From: Streptomyces sp. CNH099
Lineage (GTDB): Bacteria > Actinomycetota > Actinomycetes > Streptomycetales > Streptomycetaceae
Assembly (NCBI GenBank): GCA_000514715.1
Contig: AZWL01000007.1
Location: forward strand, 1 to 64,000
Length of the DNA: 64,000 bases
Direction of reading: 5' to 3'
The notes under the pieces are model-generated. The model ran no database searches. It was not told the DNA's origin and saw only the letters and a list, made by a program, of their open reading frames with translations. The translations under genes and the position numbers were made by a program. How positions within the stretch are numbered: position 1 is the stretch's first letter; every line of letters starts with the position of its first letter. This document shows positions 9,026 to 17,098 of the stretch, in pieces.

Positions 9026-9639
9026 GCCCCGCGCGCATCGACCACCTGGTCACCTCCGGCACGTTCTCGCTCGACGGCGGCACCTGGGACGTCGACAACA
9101 ACGTGTGGATCGTCGGCGACGACGCCGAGGCGCTCGTCATCGACGCGGCCCACGACGCCGACGCCATCGCGGCCGCCGTCGGCGACCGCCGCCTGACGGC
9201 GATCGTGTGCACCCACGCGCACGACGACCACATCGACGCCGCCCCCGCGCTGGCCGCCAGGTACGGCGCCCCGGTGCTGCTCCACCCCGACGACCGGGTG
9301 CTGTGGGACATGACCCACCCGGACCGCGCCCCGGACTCCGGCCTCGCCGACGGGCAGACGCTGACGGTCGCGGGCACGGAGCTGACGGTCCTGCACACGC
9401 CGGGCCACGCGCCGGGCGCGGTCTGCCTCCACGCGCCGTCGCTGGGCACCGTCTTCACCGGCGACACCCTGTTCCACGGCGGCCCGGGCGCCACCGGCCG
9501 CTCGTACTCCGACCGCCCGACGATCGAGGCGTCGATCCGCGCGCGGCTGCTGACGCTGCCGCCGGAGACGGTCGTACGCACCGGGCACGGCGAGTCGACG
9601 ACGATCGCGGCGGAGGAGCGCGGCGCGCGGGAATGGTGA
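9022..9639 (+). CDS. MBL-fold metallo-hydrolase, partner of mycothiol-dependent formaldehyde oxidation
   Basis: A glyoxalase II-like metallo-beta-lactamase fold hydrolase of 205 aa. The metal-binding motif is THAHDDHID, with further ligands in HTPGHAPG and FTGDTLF, and a final His in TGHGEST. Its GTG start overlaps the stop of the dehydrogenase gene, so the two are translationally coupled. The likely role is hydrolysis of a mycothiol thioester formed by the upstream enzyme. That is an inference from gene order; the substrate is not visible in the sequence. Confidence 0.86.
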   Translation: MSPARIDHLVTSGTFSLDGGTWDVDNNVWIVGDDAEALVIDAAHDADAIAAAVGDRRLTAIVCTHAHDDHIDAAPALAARYGAPVLLHPDDRVLWDMTHPDRAPDSGLADGQTLTVAGTELTVLHTPGHAPGAVCLHAPSLGTVFTGDTLFHGGPGATGRSYSDRPTIEASIRARLLTLPPETVVRTGHGESTTIAAEERGAREW

Positions 9640-9660
9640 GCCGGCGCGCGGGAGTGGTGA

Positions 9661-9739
9661 GCCGGGGCGCGGAGCGGTGGGCCGGGGCGCGGAGCGGTGG
9701 GCCGGGGCGCGGAGCGGTGGGCCGGGCGCGGAGCGGTGG
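9661..9739. repeat. 20-bp tandem repeat, about four copies
   Basis: Three exact 20-base copies (gccggggcgcggagcggtgg) at 9661-9720 are followed by a fourth copy lacking one G (to 9739). A degenerate copy precedes them. The repeat lies just after the MBL gene and before the lactonase gene. Slippage is the likely origin; no function is apparent. Confidence 0.85.
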
Positions 9740-9862
9740 GCGGCGGCGCCCGGGGTACGGGACGGGCCGTCCCGGGGCGGCGTTGACCCGCCCGGGGGTG
9801 CCCGGCATGCTCATGGCCGGGACATGCCACCCACTCCGCACTCCCCCCACCGGAGGTCTCGC

Positions 9863-11083
9863 ATGCCGTCACGTCCCGTACGCCACGGGCGCCCCGTACA
9901 CCGCGGCACCAGCCGCCGCTCCCTGCTGTTCGGCGCGCTCGGCGCCGGCGCGCTCGGCGCGGCGGGCGTCGGTGCCGGCGTCGGCGCCGCCCACGCCGGA
10001 CACGCCCGCCCGCCGCGGGCCGCCCCCGGCCGCGCCGCCCTCGCCCGCAACCCGCTGTACCTCGGCACCTACGGCGAGGGCGTCCTCGCCTGCACGTACG
10101 ACACCGCCACCGGCGCGCTCGCCCGGACCGGCGGCGGCTTCGGCGACGTCATCAACCCCGACTTCCTCGCCCTCTCCCCCGCCGGCGACGTGCTCTACTC
10201 CACCGTCGGCGGCCGCGCCGAGGGCGGGGTGCGGGCGTACGCCATCGGCGCGGACGGCGCGCTCAGCGCGCTGGGCGGCGTGCGGTCGACCGGCGGCGCC
10301 GGCGTCACGCACGTGTCGGTGCACCCCGGCGGCGGCCATCTGCTCAGCGCCAACTACAACAGCGGCAGCGTCGCCGTGCACGTCATCGAGGCCGACGGCA
10401 GCGTCGGCGAGCGCACCGGCTTCGTCCAGCACTCCGGCTCGGGGCCCGACCCGGACCGCCAGGCGGGCCCGCACGCGCACCAGATCGTCACCGACCCGGC
10501 CGGCGGCTTCGTCTACGCCGTGGACCTGGGCACCGACTCCGTCTACACCTACGCCCTCGACACCGGCAGCGGCGCGCTGTCGCCGGTCTCGGAGGTGCGG
10601 GCGGTGCCGGGCGCCGGCCCCCGGCACCTGGTGTTCCACCCCCGGGGCACGCACGCCTACGTGGCCAACGAGCTGGACAGCACCGTCACCGCGTACGCCC
10701 ACGACGCGGCCACCGGAACGCTGACCCGGCTGGAGACGTGGCCGACCCTCCCCGACGGCGCGGACCCCGCCGGCAACTACCCCGCGGAGATCACGATCTC
10801 GGCGGACGGCCAGTTCGTCTACCTCTCCAACCGGGGCCACAACAGCGTCGCCCGCCTGGCCGTCGCGGACGACGGCGCCACGCTGCGCCTGCTGGACACC
10901 GTGCCGTGCGGCGGCGACTGGCCGCGGCACCTCACGCTGTCGCCCGACGGCGCGCTGCTGTTCTCGGCCAACGAACGGGGCCGCACCATCGGCGTGTTCA
11001 CCGTGGACGCGGAGAGCGGTGCGCTCACGGCCTCGGGCGAGCCGTTCGCCACCGCGTCCACCGGCTGCGTCCTGCCCACCTGA
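9863..11083 (+). CDS. Tat-exported lactonase-family beta-propeller (6-phosphogluconolactonase-like)
   Basis: Seven-bladed propeller of the YbhE/Pgl lactonase family, which hydrolyses sugar lactones or cyclises muconate. The N-terminus carries a twin-arginine signal (TSRRSLLFGALGAGALG) with an Ala-rich cut region, so the protein acts outside the membrane. That makes a role in the cytosolic pentose phosphate pathway unlikely. Typical blades are visible: NPLYLGTYGEGV, THVSVHPGGGHLLSANYNSGS, GPHAHQIVTDPAG and PRHLVFHPRGTHAYVANELDS. ATG 9863 was chosen because GGAGG lies at 9852-9856; the longer upstream frame is the repeat region. Length 406 aa. A clear hairpin follows the stop. Substrate unknown. 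Confidence 0.88.
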   Translation: MPSRPVRHGRPVHRGTSRRSLLFGALGAGALGAAGVGAGVGAAHAGHARPPRAAPGRAALARNPLYLGTYGEGVLACTYDTATGALARTGGGFGDVINPDFLALSPAGDVLYSTVGGRAEGGVRAYAIGADGALSALGGVRSTGGAGVTHVSVHPGGGHLLSANYNSGSVAVHVIEADGSVGERTGFVQHSGSGPDPDRQAGPHAHQIVTDPAGGFVYAVDLGTDSVYTYALDTGSGALSPVSEVRAVPGAGPRHLVFHPRGTHAYVANELDSTVTAYAHDAATGTLTRLETWPTLPDGADPAGNYPAEITISADGQFVYLSNRGHNSVARLAVADDGATLRLLDTVPCGGDWPRHLTLSPDGALLFSANERGRTIGVFTVDAESGALTASGEPFATASTGCVLPT

Positions 11084-11091
11084 GCGGAGCC

Positions 11092-11120
11092 GCCGGCTCC
11101 GCGGGGCCCGCGGAGCCGGC
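11092..11120 (+). terminator. Hairpin terminator after the lactonase gene
   Basis: A perfect 12-bp stem (GCCGGCTCCGCG with CGCGGAGCCGGC) with a five-base loop begins nine bases after the lactonase stop. Confidence 0.75.
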
Positions 11121-11131
11121 CCCGCGGGTCC

Positions 11132-11161
11132 GTCACGTACGGTCACGTAGGGTCACGTACG
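11132..11161. repeat. Three tandem 10-bp repeats (GTCACGTAsG)
   Basis: GTCACGTACG, GTCACGTAGG and GTCACGTACG lie head to tail, each with an ACGT core and a spacing of one helical turn. CCCGCGGG-type sequences flank them on both sides. This suggests a multi-site protein-binding element rather than random slippage. Confidence 0.7.
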
Positions 11162-11304
11162 GACGGGCCCGCGGGGGTCCGGGGGCCGCGGCCGGCGCCC
11201 GGATGTGCCGGACGCCACGATTCGAATCGGAAATCACACACAGCCTCACGCTCACACAAGGACGTCTGAGAGGTCCGGCGTGTCTTGGTATGCCGCTTTT
11301 CACG

Positions 11305-11317
11305 TGACGAATCGTCA
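11305..11317. promoter_or_regulatory. Short palindrome upstream of the AMP-ligase gene
   Basis: TGACGA-A-TCGTCA is a perfect 6-bp inverted repeat with a one-base centre, 124 bases before the chosen ligase start. It is a possible operator; no matching regulator is assigned. Confidence 0.35.
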
Positions 11318-11441
11318 ACCGGGAGCCAAGTCGTTTCCGACTGGCGGCCAAGTCCACCGCCCCACACTGTCGGCGCGCGACGCGCGGGCGGCTCCGCCGC
11401 CCTCGTAACCGATGGTGACGCCGGTCCGGGTGGAGGTCCCC

Positions 11442-13040
11442 GTGAGCCAGAATCCGCAGCACAAGCGCGGCCTCTATCTCGGTACGGTCCCGGCGCGGGC
11501 CGCGGGGAGGCACGGCGCCACGCTGCTCACCCTCGACCACGACCTCGACGCGCTGCCGGAGGCCGGGCGCCGGCTGACGGTGGCCGAGGTGGCGGCGTTC
11601 GCGGCGGACCTGGCGAACCGGCTCGCGGCGGCGGGCGTACGGGCCGGGGACCACGTCGTGGTCTGCAAGCGGGCGAACTTCGACGTCTGGCTGCTCGGCA
11701 CCGCCACCGCCCGCCTCGGCGCGGTCCCGGTCATGCTCTCCCCCGCCCTGCCCCCGTCCACGGTCGCGGCGCTGCTCAGGCGGCTGCACCGGCCGAGCCG
11801 CCGGAACGGGCCCCGCCGCCCGCATCTGCTGACCGACAGGCCCCAGCTGCGCGAGTTGGCCGGCCTGCCGCTCGACGAGCTGACCGCGTCGGTGATCGGC
11901 GTCACGGGCGCGGGCCGCGGGGTGGCGTCGCTGGCCCGGCTCGCCGGCTCGCCGCCCGTACCGCCGGTGTTCCAGGGCCTCGACGAGCCGGCGATGATCA
12001 CGCACACCTCGGGCACCACGGGGGTGCCGAAGCTGGTGGTGCACACCCCGCGCACGATGCGCGCCCGGTTGCGCCCGCAGCTGTTCCTGCTGGCGCTGCT
12101 GCGGCGCCGCGAGACGGTCGCGGTCAGCGTGCCGTTCGTGCACTCGCGGCTGTTCGCGGCGATGGCGCTGGTGCTGCTGAAGGGCATGCCGACGATCCTG
12201 GTCACCGACGACGACCCGGCGGAGGTCGCGACGTTCTTCCTGCGGAACCGCCCCGGCCTCGTCGAGGCCCTGCCCAACTCCTTCCTCGCGTGGGAGGGCC
12301 TGGCCGCCGACCCGCGCGAGCCCCTCGCGTCGGTGAAGTACTTCTCCTCCACCTTCGACGCCATCCACCCCCGCACCGTGCGCCGCCTCCTCGACGCCTC
12401 CCGCCGCCGCGCCCCGCGGTTCTTCCAGATCTACGGCCAGTCCGAGGTCGGCCCCGCCGTCGGCCGCCCCTACTTCCGCCGCGACACCCACCGCATGGAC
12501 GGCCGCTGCGTCGGCTTCCCGCTGCCGGGCAGCGCCCGGGTGCGGGTGGTCCCCCGGAACGGGAGGGCGGTCTCCGCGGCCAACCCGGGGTTCATCGAGG
12601 TCCGCTGGGACGGCCTCGCCCAGACGTACCACGGCGAACAGGAGCGTTACGACGGACACGTCAACGGCGGCTGGTGGCGCACCGGCGACGTCGGCTACCG
12701 CACCCGCGCCGGCTGCCTGCACCTGCTCGACCGCGAGACCGACACCATCCCCGGCGTCGGCTCCAGCCTGGAGATCGAGGACGCCGTCCTCGACCGCCTC
12801 GACGAACTCGTCGAACTCGTCGTCGTCCAGGGCCCGGACGCCGAGCCGGTCCCCGTCGTCTGCACCCGCGGCGACAGGCCGCTGGACCCCGCCCGCTGGC
12901 GGGCGGCCACCGCCGGCTACCCGCAGCTCGGCGCCCCCGTCCAGCTCCCGCTCGGCGAACTCCCGCGCACCGCGACCCTCAAGACCCGCCGCGTGGAGCT
13001 CTCCCGCCTCCTCCACGACCGGCTCGCGGACCTTCCCTGA
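11442..13040 (+). CDS. AMP-dependent acyl-CoA synthetase/ligase family protein
   Basis: ANL-superfamily adenylating enzyme that activates a carboxylic acid with ATP. The core motifs are present in order: THTSGTTGVPK (phosphate loop), FQIYGQSEVGP (aromatic substrate-pocket and adenine region), WWRTGDVG (A7 Asp), and a C-terminal Lys in RTATLKTRR in the position of the catalytic A10 lysine. Length 532 aa. GTG 11442 is preferred over ATG 11412 because GGAGG lies five bases before it. No carrier protein or NRPS is adjacent, so the product may be a CoA ester or a free adenylate. It precedes P450 and rppA in the same direction, though a 290-base spacer separates them. An aryl acid such as a 3-hydroxyanthranilate derivative would fit the region, but that is speculation. 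Confidence 0.82.
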   Translation: MSQNPQHKRGLYLGTVPARAAGRHGATLLTLDHDLDALPEAGRRLTVAEVAAFAADLANRLAAAGVRAGDHVVVCKRANFDVWLLGTATARLGAVPVMLSPALPPSTVAALLRRLHRPSRRNGPRRPHLLTDRPQLRELAGLPLDELTASVIGVTGAGRGVASLARLAGSPPVPPVFQGLDEPAMITHTSGTTGVPKLVVHTPRTMRARLRPQLFLLALLRRRETVAVSVPFVHSRLFAAMALVLLKGMPTILVTDDDPAEVATFFLRNRPGLVEALPNSFLAWEGLAADPREPLASVKYFSSTFDAIHPRTVRRLLDASRRRAPRFFQIYGQSEVGPAVGRPYFRRDTHRMDGRCVGFPLPGSARVRVVPRNGRAVSAANPGFIEVRWDGLAQTYHGEQERYDGHVNGGWWRTGDVGYRTRAGCLHLLDRETDTIPGVGSSLEIEDAVLDRLDELVELVVVQGPDAEPVPVVCTRGDRPLDPARWRAATAGYPQLGAPVQLPLGELPRTATLKTRRVELSRLLHDRLADLP

Positions 13041-13330
13041 CACCCGTGGGCCTCCCGTTGTCCGGGAGCCGCGCGGGGTGTGTGGAGTGCGGCGGATTGT
13101 GACTCGCGCGCCCGTCTCACCCGGACGAGGGATTGCTCTTGCCGTCCGCACCACCGCGCGCCCCCAACTCCCCCGAGTGCGGCCGTACTTGCGGCAGGGG
13201 CGTGCCCGCGCGCCCGTAAGTCGGTTCTTCTCCGCCGGGCCGCGCCGAGTTCGTGCCCGGCGCCCGGGTTGGGCGGCGAGGGGGCGGGGCATGGCTTGGC
13301 CCACCTGCCCGGAGTGATGTGGAGGTCACC

Positions 13331-14545
13331 ATGGCGCAAGCCGAGTCCGCGCCCGTCTGTTCGTTCACCGAAGTCGAGGCCCTCGCCTTCGATCCGCAGC
13401 TACGCGAGCTGATGGAGCGGCCCGGCGGCGGCGCGCTCGCACGGATCCGGATGGCCTACGGCGAGGGCGAGGCGTGGCTGGCGACGCGGTACGAGGACGT
13501 CCGCCTGGTCACCAGCGACCGCAGGTTCAGCCGCGGTGCCCTGGTCGGCCGGGACTTCCCCCGGATGACCCCGGCGCCCATCGTGCAGGACGAGTCGATC
13601 AACCTGATGGACCCGCCCGAGCACGCCCGGCTGCGGCGCCTGGTCGCCCAGGCGTTCACCGGCAAGCACGTCGAGACGCTGCGGCCCAGGACCCGGCGGG
13701 TCGTGGACGGGCTGCTGGAGGCCATGGCACGGCAGGGGCCGCCGGCCGACGTGGTCGCGGGGCTGGCCGCCGAGCTGCCGCTGACCACCATCTGCGACCT
13801 CCTGGACATCCCCGACGAGGACCGCGCGGAGCTGCGCGGGAACGCCGTGGCCCTCATGGTCACCGGCAAGGCGGACCACGAGGCGCAGCTGCGGGCGAAG
13901 TCCGCCCTGCGCGGCTACTTCCAGGACGTCTGCGCCCGCCGGCGCCGCGCCCCCGGCAACGACCTGATCAGCGAACTCGCCCGGGCCCGCGTCGACGGCG
14001 AGGAGCTGGCCGACGACGAGCTGGCCGTCATGGCCATGGTGCTCCTCCTCACCGGCCACGACACCACCACCAACCAGATCAGCAACATCACCTACACCCT
14101 CCTCACCCACCCCGCCCACCTGACCGCGCTGCGCAAGGACCCGGAGCGGCTGCCCCGCGCGCTGCAGGAACTGCTGCGCCACATCCCGTTCCGCAAGGGC
14201 GTGGGCATCCCCCGCGTCGCCACCGAGGACGTCGAGGTCGGCGGGGTGCTGGTCCGCGCCGGCGAGGTCGTGCACGTGTCGTACCTGGCGGCCAACCGCG
14301 ACCCGGACACGTACGAGCAGCCGGACGAGCTGGATCTGGACCGGCAGGGCCAGCCGCACATGACCTTCGGCTGGGGCCAGCACCACTGCATTGGCTCGCA
14401 CCTGGCCATGATGGAGCTGGAGGTCGCGATCGGATCGCTGCTGACCCGCTTCCCGGGCCTGCGGCTGGGTGTCCCCGCCGAGGACATCCGGTGGAACACC
14501 AGCTCCATCTGGCGCTACCCCCTCGCGCTCCCGGTCGCCTGGTGA
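13331..14545 (+). CDS. Cytochrome P450, CYP158-like by context
   Basis: Bacterial class I P450 of 404 aa. The I-helix oxygen-binding motif is LLLTGHDTTTNQ (residues 238-249). The ExxR salt bridge is E280-L-L-R283. The heme-binding loop is FGWGQHHCIG with Cys353 as the thiolate ligand. GGAGG sits five bases before ATG 13331. Its stop is 17 bases from rppA, so the pair is almost certainly one transcript. In S. coelicolor an RppA-type synthase is paired with a CYP158 enzyme that couples flaviolin oxidatively into dimers and trimers; the same role is the leading hypothesis here. No ferredoxin gene is adjacent. The P450 call is certain; the substrate is inferred from its neighbour. Confidence 0.92.
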   Translation: MAQAESAPVCSFTEVEALAFDPQLRELMERPGGGALARIRMAYGEGEAWLATRYEDVRLVTSDRRFSRGALVGRDFPRMTPAPIVQDESINLMDPPEHARLRRLVAQAFTGKHVETLRPRTRRVVDGLLEAMARQGPPADVVAGLAAELPLTTICDLLDIPDEDRAELRGNAVALMVTGKADHEAQLRAKSALRGYFQDVCARRRRAPGNDLISELARARVDGEELADDELAVMAMVLLLTGHDTTTNQISNITYTLLTHPAHLTALRKDPERLPRALQELLRHIPFRKGVGIPRVATEDVEVGGVLVRAGEVVHVSYLAANRDPDTYEQPDELDLDRQGQPHMTFGWGQHHCIGSHLAMMELEVAIGSLLTRFPGLRLGVPAEDIRWNTSSIWRYPLALPVAW

Positions 14546-14562
14546 ACCAGGGCACCGCGACC

Positions 14563-15672
14563 ATGGCCACACTCTGCCGACCCGCCGTCGCCGTCCCCGA
14601 GCACACCATTACCCAGGAGGAGACCCTCGACCTCGCCCGCCGCCTGCACGCCCGGCACCCGCAGCTGGGCCTCGTCCTGCGACTCATCGGCAACACCGGG
14701 GTCCGCATCCGCCACCTGGTCCAGCCGCTGCACGAGACCCTGCGCCACCCCGGCTTCACCCGCCGCAACGCCGTCTACGAAGCCGAGGCCAAGGTCCACG
14801 TCCCGCCGGTGGTCCGCCGCGCCCTGCAGCACGCGGACCTCGACCCCGAGGACATCGACCTCATCATCTACGTCTCCTGCACCGGCTTCACGATGCCCGC
14901 CCTCTCCACCTGGCTGATCAACACCATGGGCTTCGGCCCCGGCACCCGGCAGCTGCCGATCGCCCAGCTCGGCTGCGCCGGAGGCGGCGCCGCGATCGGC
15001 CGCGCGCACGACTTCTGCCTCGCCTACCCGCAGGCCAACGTCCTCATCGTGTCCTGTGAGTTCTGCTCGCTGCTCTACCAGCCCACCGACCTCGACGTCG
15101 GCTCGCTGCTGTCCAACGGGCTGTTCGGCGACGCCGTCTCCAGCGTCGTCGTACGCGGCGCCGGCGGCGCCGGGGTGCGGCTGGAGCGCAACAGCAGCCA
15201 CCTGGTGCCGGACACCGAGAGCTGGATCTCGTACGCGGTACGGGAGACCGGCTTCCACTTCCGCCTCGACAAACGGGTCCCCGGCACCATGGACATGCTC
15301 GCGCCGGCCATCCAGACCCTGGCCGACCGCCACCGCTGGGACGCCTCCGCGCTCGACTTCTACATCATCCACGCGGGCGGCCCCCGCATCCTCGACGACC
15401 TGTGCCGGCATCTGAAGGTCCCCCCGGAGGCGTTCCGCCACAGCCGGGCCACGCTCACCGAGCGCGGCAACGTCGCGAGTTCCGTGGTCTTCGACGCCCT
15501 GGACCGCCTCTTCGCCGAGAACGCCCTGCACACCGCCGCCCAGGGCGTCATCGCCGGCTTCGGCCCCGGCATCACCGCCGAGATGTCCCTCGGCACCTGG
15601 GTCCCCGCGCCCGCCCCGGGAACCGCCAACGGACACAGACCGGGCGCGGAGGAGCGCGCCCCCTCCACCTGA
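14563..15672 (+). CDS. rppA: 1,3,6,8-Tetrahydroxynaphthalene synthase (type III PKS)
   Basis: A homodimeric type III polyketide synthase that condenses five malonyl-CoA into 1,3,6,8-tetrahydroxynaphthalene, which oxidises spontaneously to flaviolin. The catalytic triad sits at Cys138 (QLGCAGGG), His270 (YIIHAGGP) and Asn303 (ERGNVASS), matching RppA numbering. Characteristic RppA stretches are conserved, including LCRPAVAVPEHTIT, YEAEAKVHVPPVVRRAL and VSCEFCSLLYQPTD. Length 369 aa, with a short Pro/Ala-rich tail. It follows the P450 by 17 bases. Products of this pathway become pigments (UV protection) or feed into naphthoquinone and meroterpenoid metabolites. The enzyme identity is strong. 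Confidence 0.95.
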   Translation: MATLCRPAVAVPEHTITQEETLDLARRLHARHPQLGLVLRLIGNTGVRIRHLVQPLHETLRHPGFTRRNAVYEAEAKVHVPPVVRRALQHADLDPEDIDLIIYVSCTGFTMPALSTWLINTMGFGPGTRQLPIAQLGCAGGGAAIGRAHDFCLAYPQANVLIVSCEFCSLLYQPTDLDVGSLLSNGLFGDAVSSVVVRGAGGAGVRLERNSSHLVPDTESWISYAVRETGFHFRLDKRVPGTMDMLAPAIQTLADRHRWDASALDFYIIHAGGPRILDDLCRHLKVPPEAFRHSRATLTERGNVASSVVFDALDRLFAENALHTAAQGVIAGFGPGITAEMSLGTWVPAPAPGTANGHRPGAEERAPST

Positions 15673-15847
15673 GCGCCCCCGCTCACCGCGAGGCCCACAC
15701 GCCACTCGGACTTGACTGAGTCGCCGCGGCCGGTTGTGCCGCAACGACACGGATGAGGTGCCATGCGGTGGCCACCGCACCTCCTCCGGCGGGGACGCCG
15801 CACGGCAGGCTGGAGCCACGCACGTTCCGTCGTGGGGGGTTGGTCCT

Positions 15848-17068
15848 GTGAATACTGCTGTCCCGTGCCGCTCGGCGCTCGAACTGATGGACGACGACGG
15901 CGAGGAGCGGATACGCGACGCCGTCGTGGCGGAGTTCAGCCCGCTGCTGTTCGCCTCGTTACCCCGGAAGGACCAGCGATTACGCGGCGAGCAGTACCTC
16001 CGCGGCCTGCTCTCCGCGGTGGGGCGCAAGTCGATCAGGAACATCGCGTCCGCCTTCGCGGATCCGGCCGCCGAGCAGCGGATGCAGCACTTCATCACCA
16101 GCTCGACGTGGAGCTGGACACCGGTGCGCGAGGCGCTGGCGAGATACGCGGACCGGACGACCACGCCGCAGGCGTGGATCGTGCGCTCCATGTCGATCCC
16201 CAAGGAGGGGGAGCGCTCCGTGGGCGTCGACCACGGCTTCGACCCGCACCTGCGCAGAACCTTCCGCGGCCAGCAGGCCTTCGGCGTCTGGCTCGCCTCC
16301 GACCGGGTCAGCACCCCGGTCAACTGGCGGCTGCTGCTCTCCGGCCCCTGGACGCGGAGCCTGCCGCGGCGGGCCCGTGCCGACGCCCCGGGCGGCCTCG
16401 ATCCGAGGACGCCGGAGGGGTGCGCCGTCGCCGCCGTCCTGGAGGACGTCGGCACCTGGGACGTGCCGTCGCGTCCCGTGGTCCTGGACATCTGCTCGGA
16501 GCGGGGCGTCGCCGCGGCATGCCGCCTGGCCGCGGCCGGGATCCCGGTGATCGCCCGGCTGGCCGGGAACGTCCGCTTCGTCGCGGACCACCCGGCGCTG
16601 CCCGCGTGGCTTCGAAGACCCATGGCGGCGCACGACCTGATGGAGTCGGTGAAGGGCCTGCGCCGCTCCACGACCTGGGTGCCTCCGGAGGACCCGGGGG
16701 CGACGCACACCACGCTCACGGCCGCCGTCCAGGCGGTCCCGGCCGCACGGGACGCCTACGACCGGTCGAACCGCGCGTTCGCTCTGCTCGGTGAATGGCA
16801 CCGGTCCCGGCGTCCGGTGAGCGAACTGTGGATCACCAACATGACCGAGGTGCCCGCCGGCCCGCTGATCCAGCTGACGAAGCTGACCCTGCGCGTACGC
16901 CACGACCTGTCCGCCATCGGGGTGCCGGCCGGCCTCAAGGACTTCGAGGGGCGCTCGTTCCACGGCTGGCACCGCCACATCACCCTGGCCTCGGCCGCGC
17001 ACACGATCCGCGCCCTGTCGGCCGCCGGGCAGGCGGGGCGCGGCTCGGCTCGCGTGCCGACGGCGTAG
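15848..17068 (+). CDS. IS701-like transposase homologue, probably catalytically inactive
   Basis: A full-length (406 aa) protein resembling IS701-family DDE transposases. FASLPRKDQRLRGEQYLRGL and GRKSIRNIA match the family N-terminus, and DFEGRSFHGWHRHITLA carries the conserved third acidic residue (E367). The first catalytic Asp, normally in a D-D-T/S motif, is missing: the equivalent strand reads WIVRSMSIPKEG (about residues 110-120). The candidate second Asp is D214 in RPVVLDIC. No terminal inverted repeats or target duplications were seen around it. The start GTG 15848 follows a GGGGGG ribosome-binding site. Similar lone IS701-like proteins occur near actinomycete metabolite genes. A domesticated DNA-binding role is possible but unproven. 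An intact reading frame without the catalytic residue argues against an active insertion sequence. Confidence 0.72.
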   Translation: MNTAVPCRSALELMDDDGEERIRDAVVAEFSPLLFASLPRKDQRLRGEQYLRGLLSAVGRKSIRNIASAFADPAAEQRMQHFITSSTWSWTPVREALARYADRTTTPQAWIVRSMSIPKEGERSVGVDHGFDPHLRRTFRGQQAFGVWLASDRVSTPVNWRLLLSGPWTRSLPRRARADAPGGLDPRTPEGCAVAAVLEDVGTWDVPSRPVVLDICSERGVAAACRLAAAGIPVIARLAGNVRFVADHPALPAWLRRPMAAHDLMESVKGLRRSTTWVPPEDPGATHTTLTAAVQAVPAARDAYDRSNRAFALLGEWHRSRRPVSELWITNMTEVPAGPLIQLTKLTLRVRHDLSAIGVPAGLKDFEGRSFHGWHRHITLASAAHTIRALSAAGQAGRGSARVPTA

Positions 17069-17098
17069 TCCCGCGCCGGGGCCGGGCGGGCGCGCACC

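Larger units (their letters stand above)
11084..11441. other. Intergenic region upstream of the AMP-ligase/P450/rppA genes
   Basis: This 358-base stretch has no convincing gene. It holds a terminator (11092-11120), three 10-bp direct repeats (11132-11161), and a short perfect palindrome (11305-11317) near the ligase gene. It is therefore probably the control region of the metabolite genes to its right. Confidence 0.5.
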
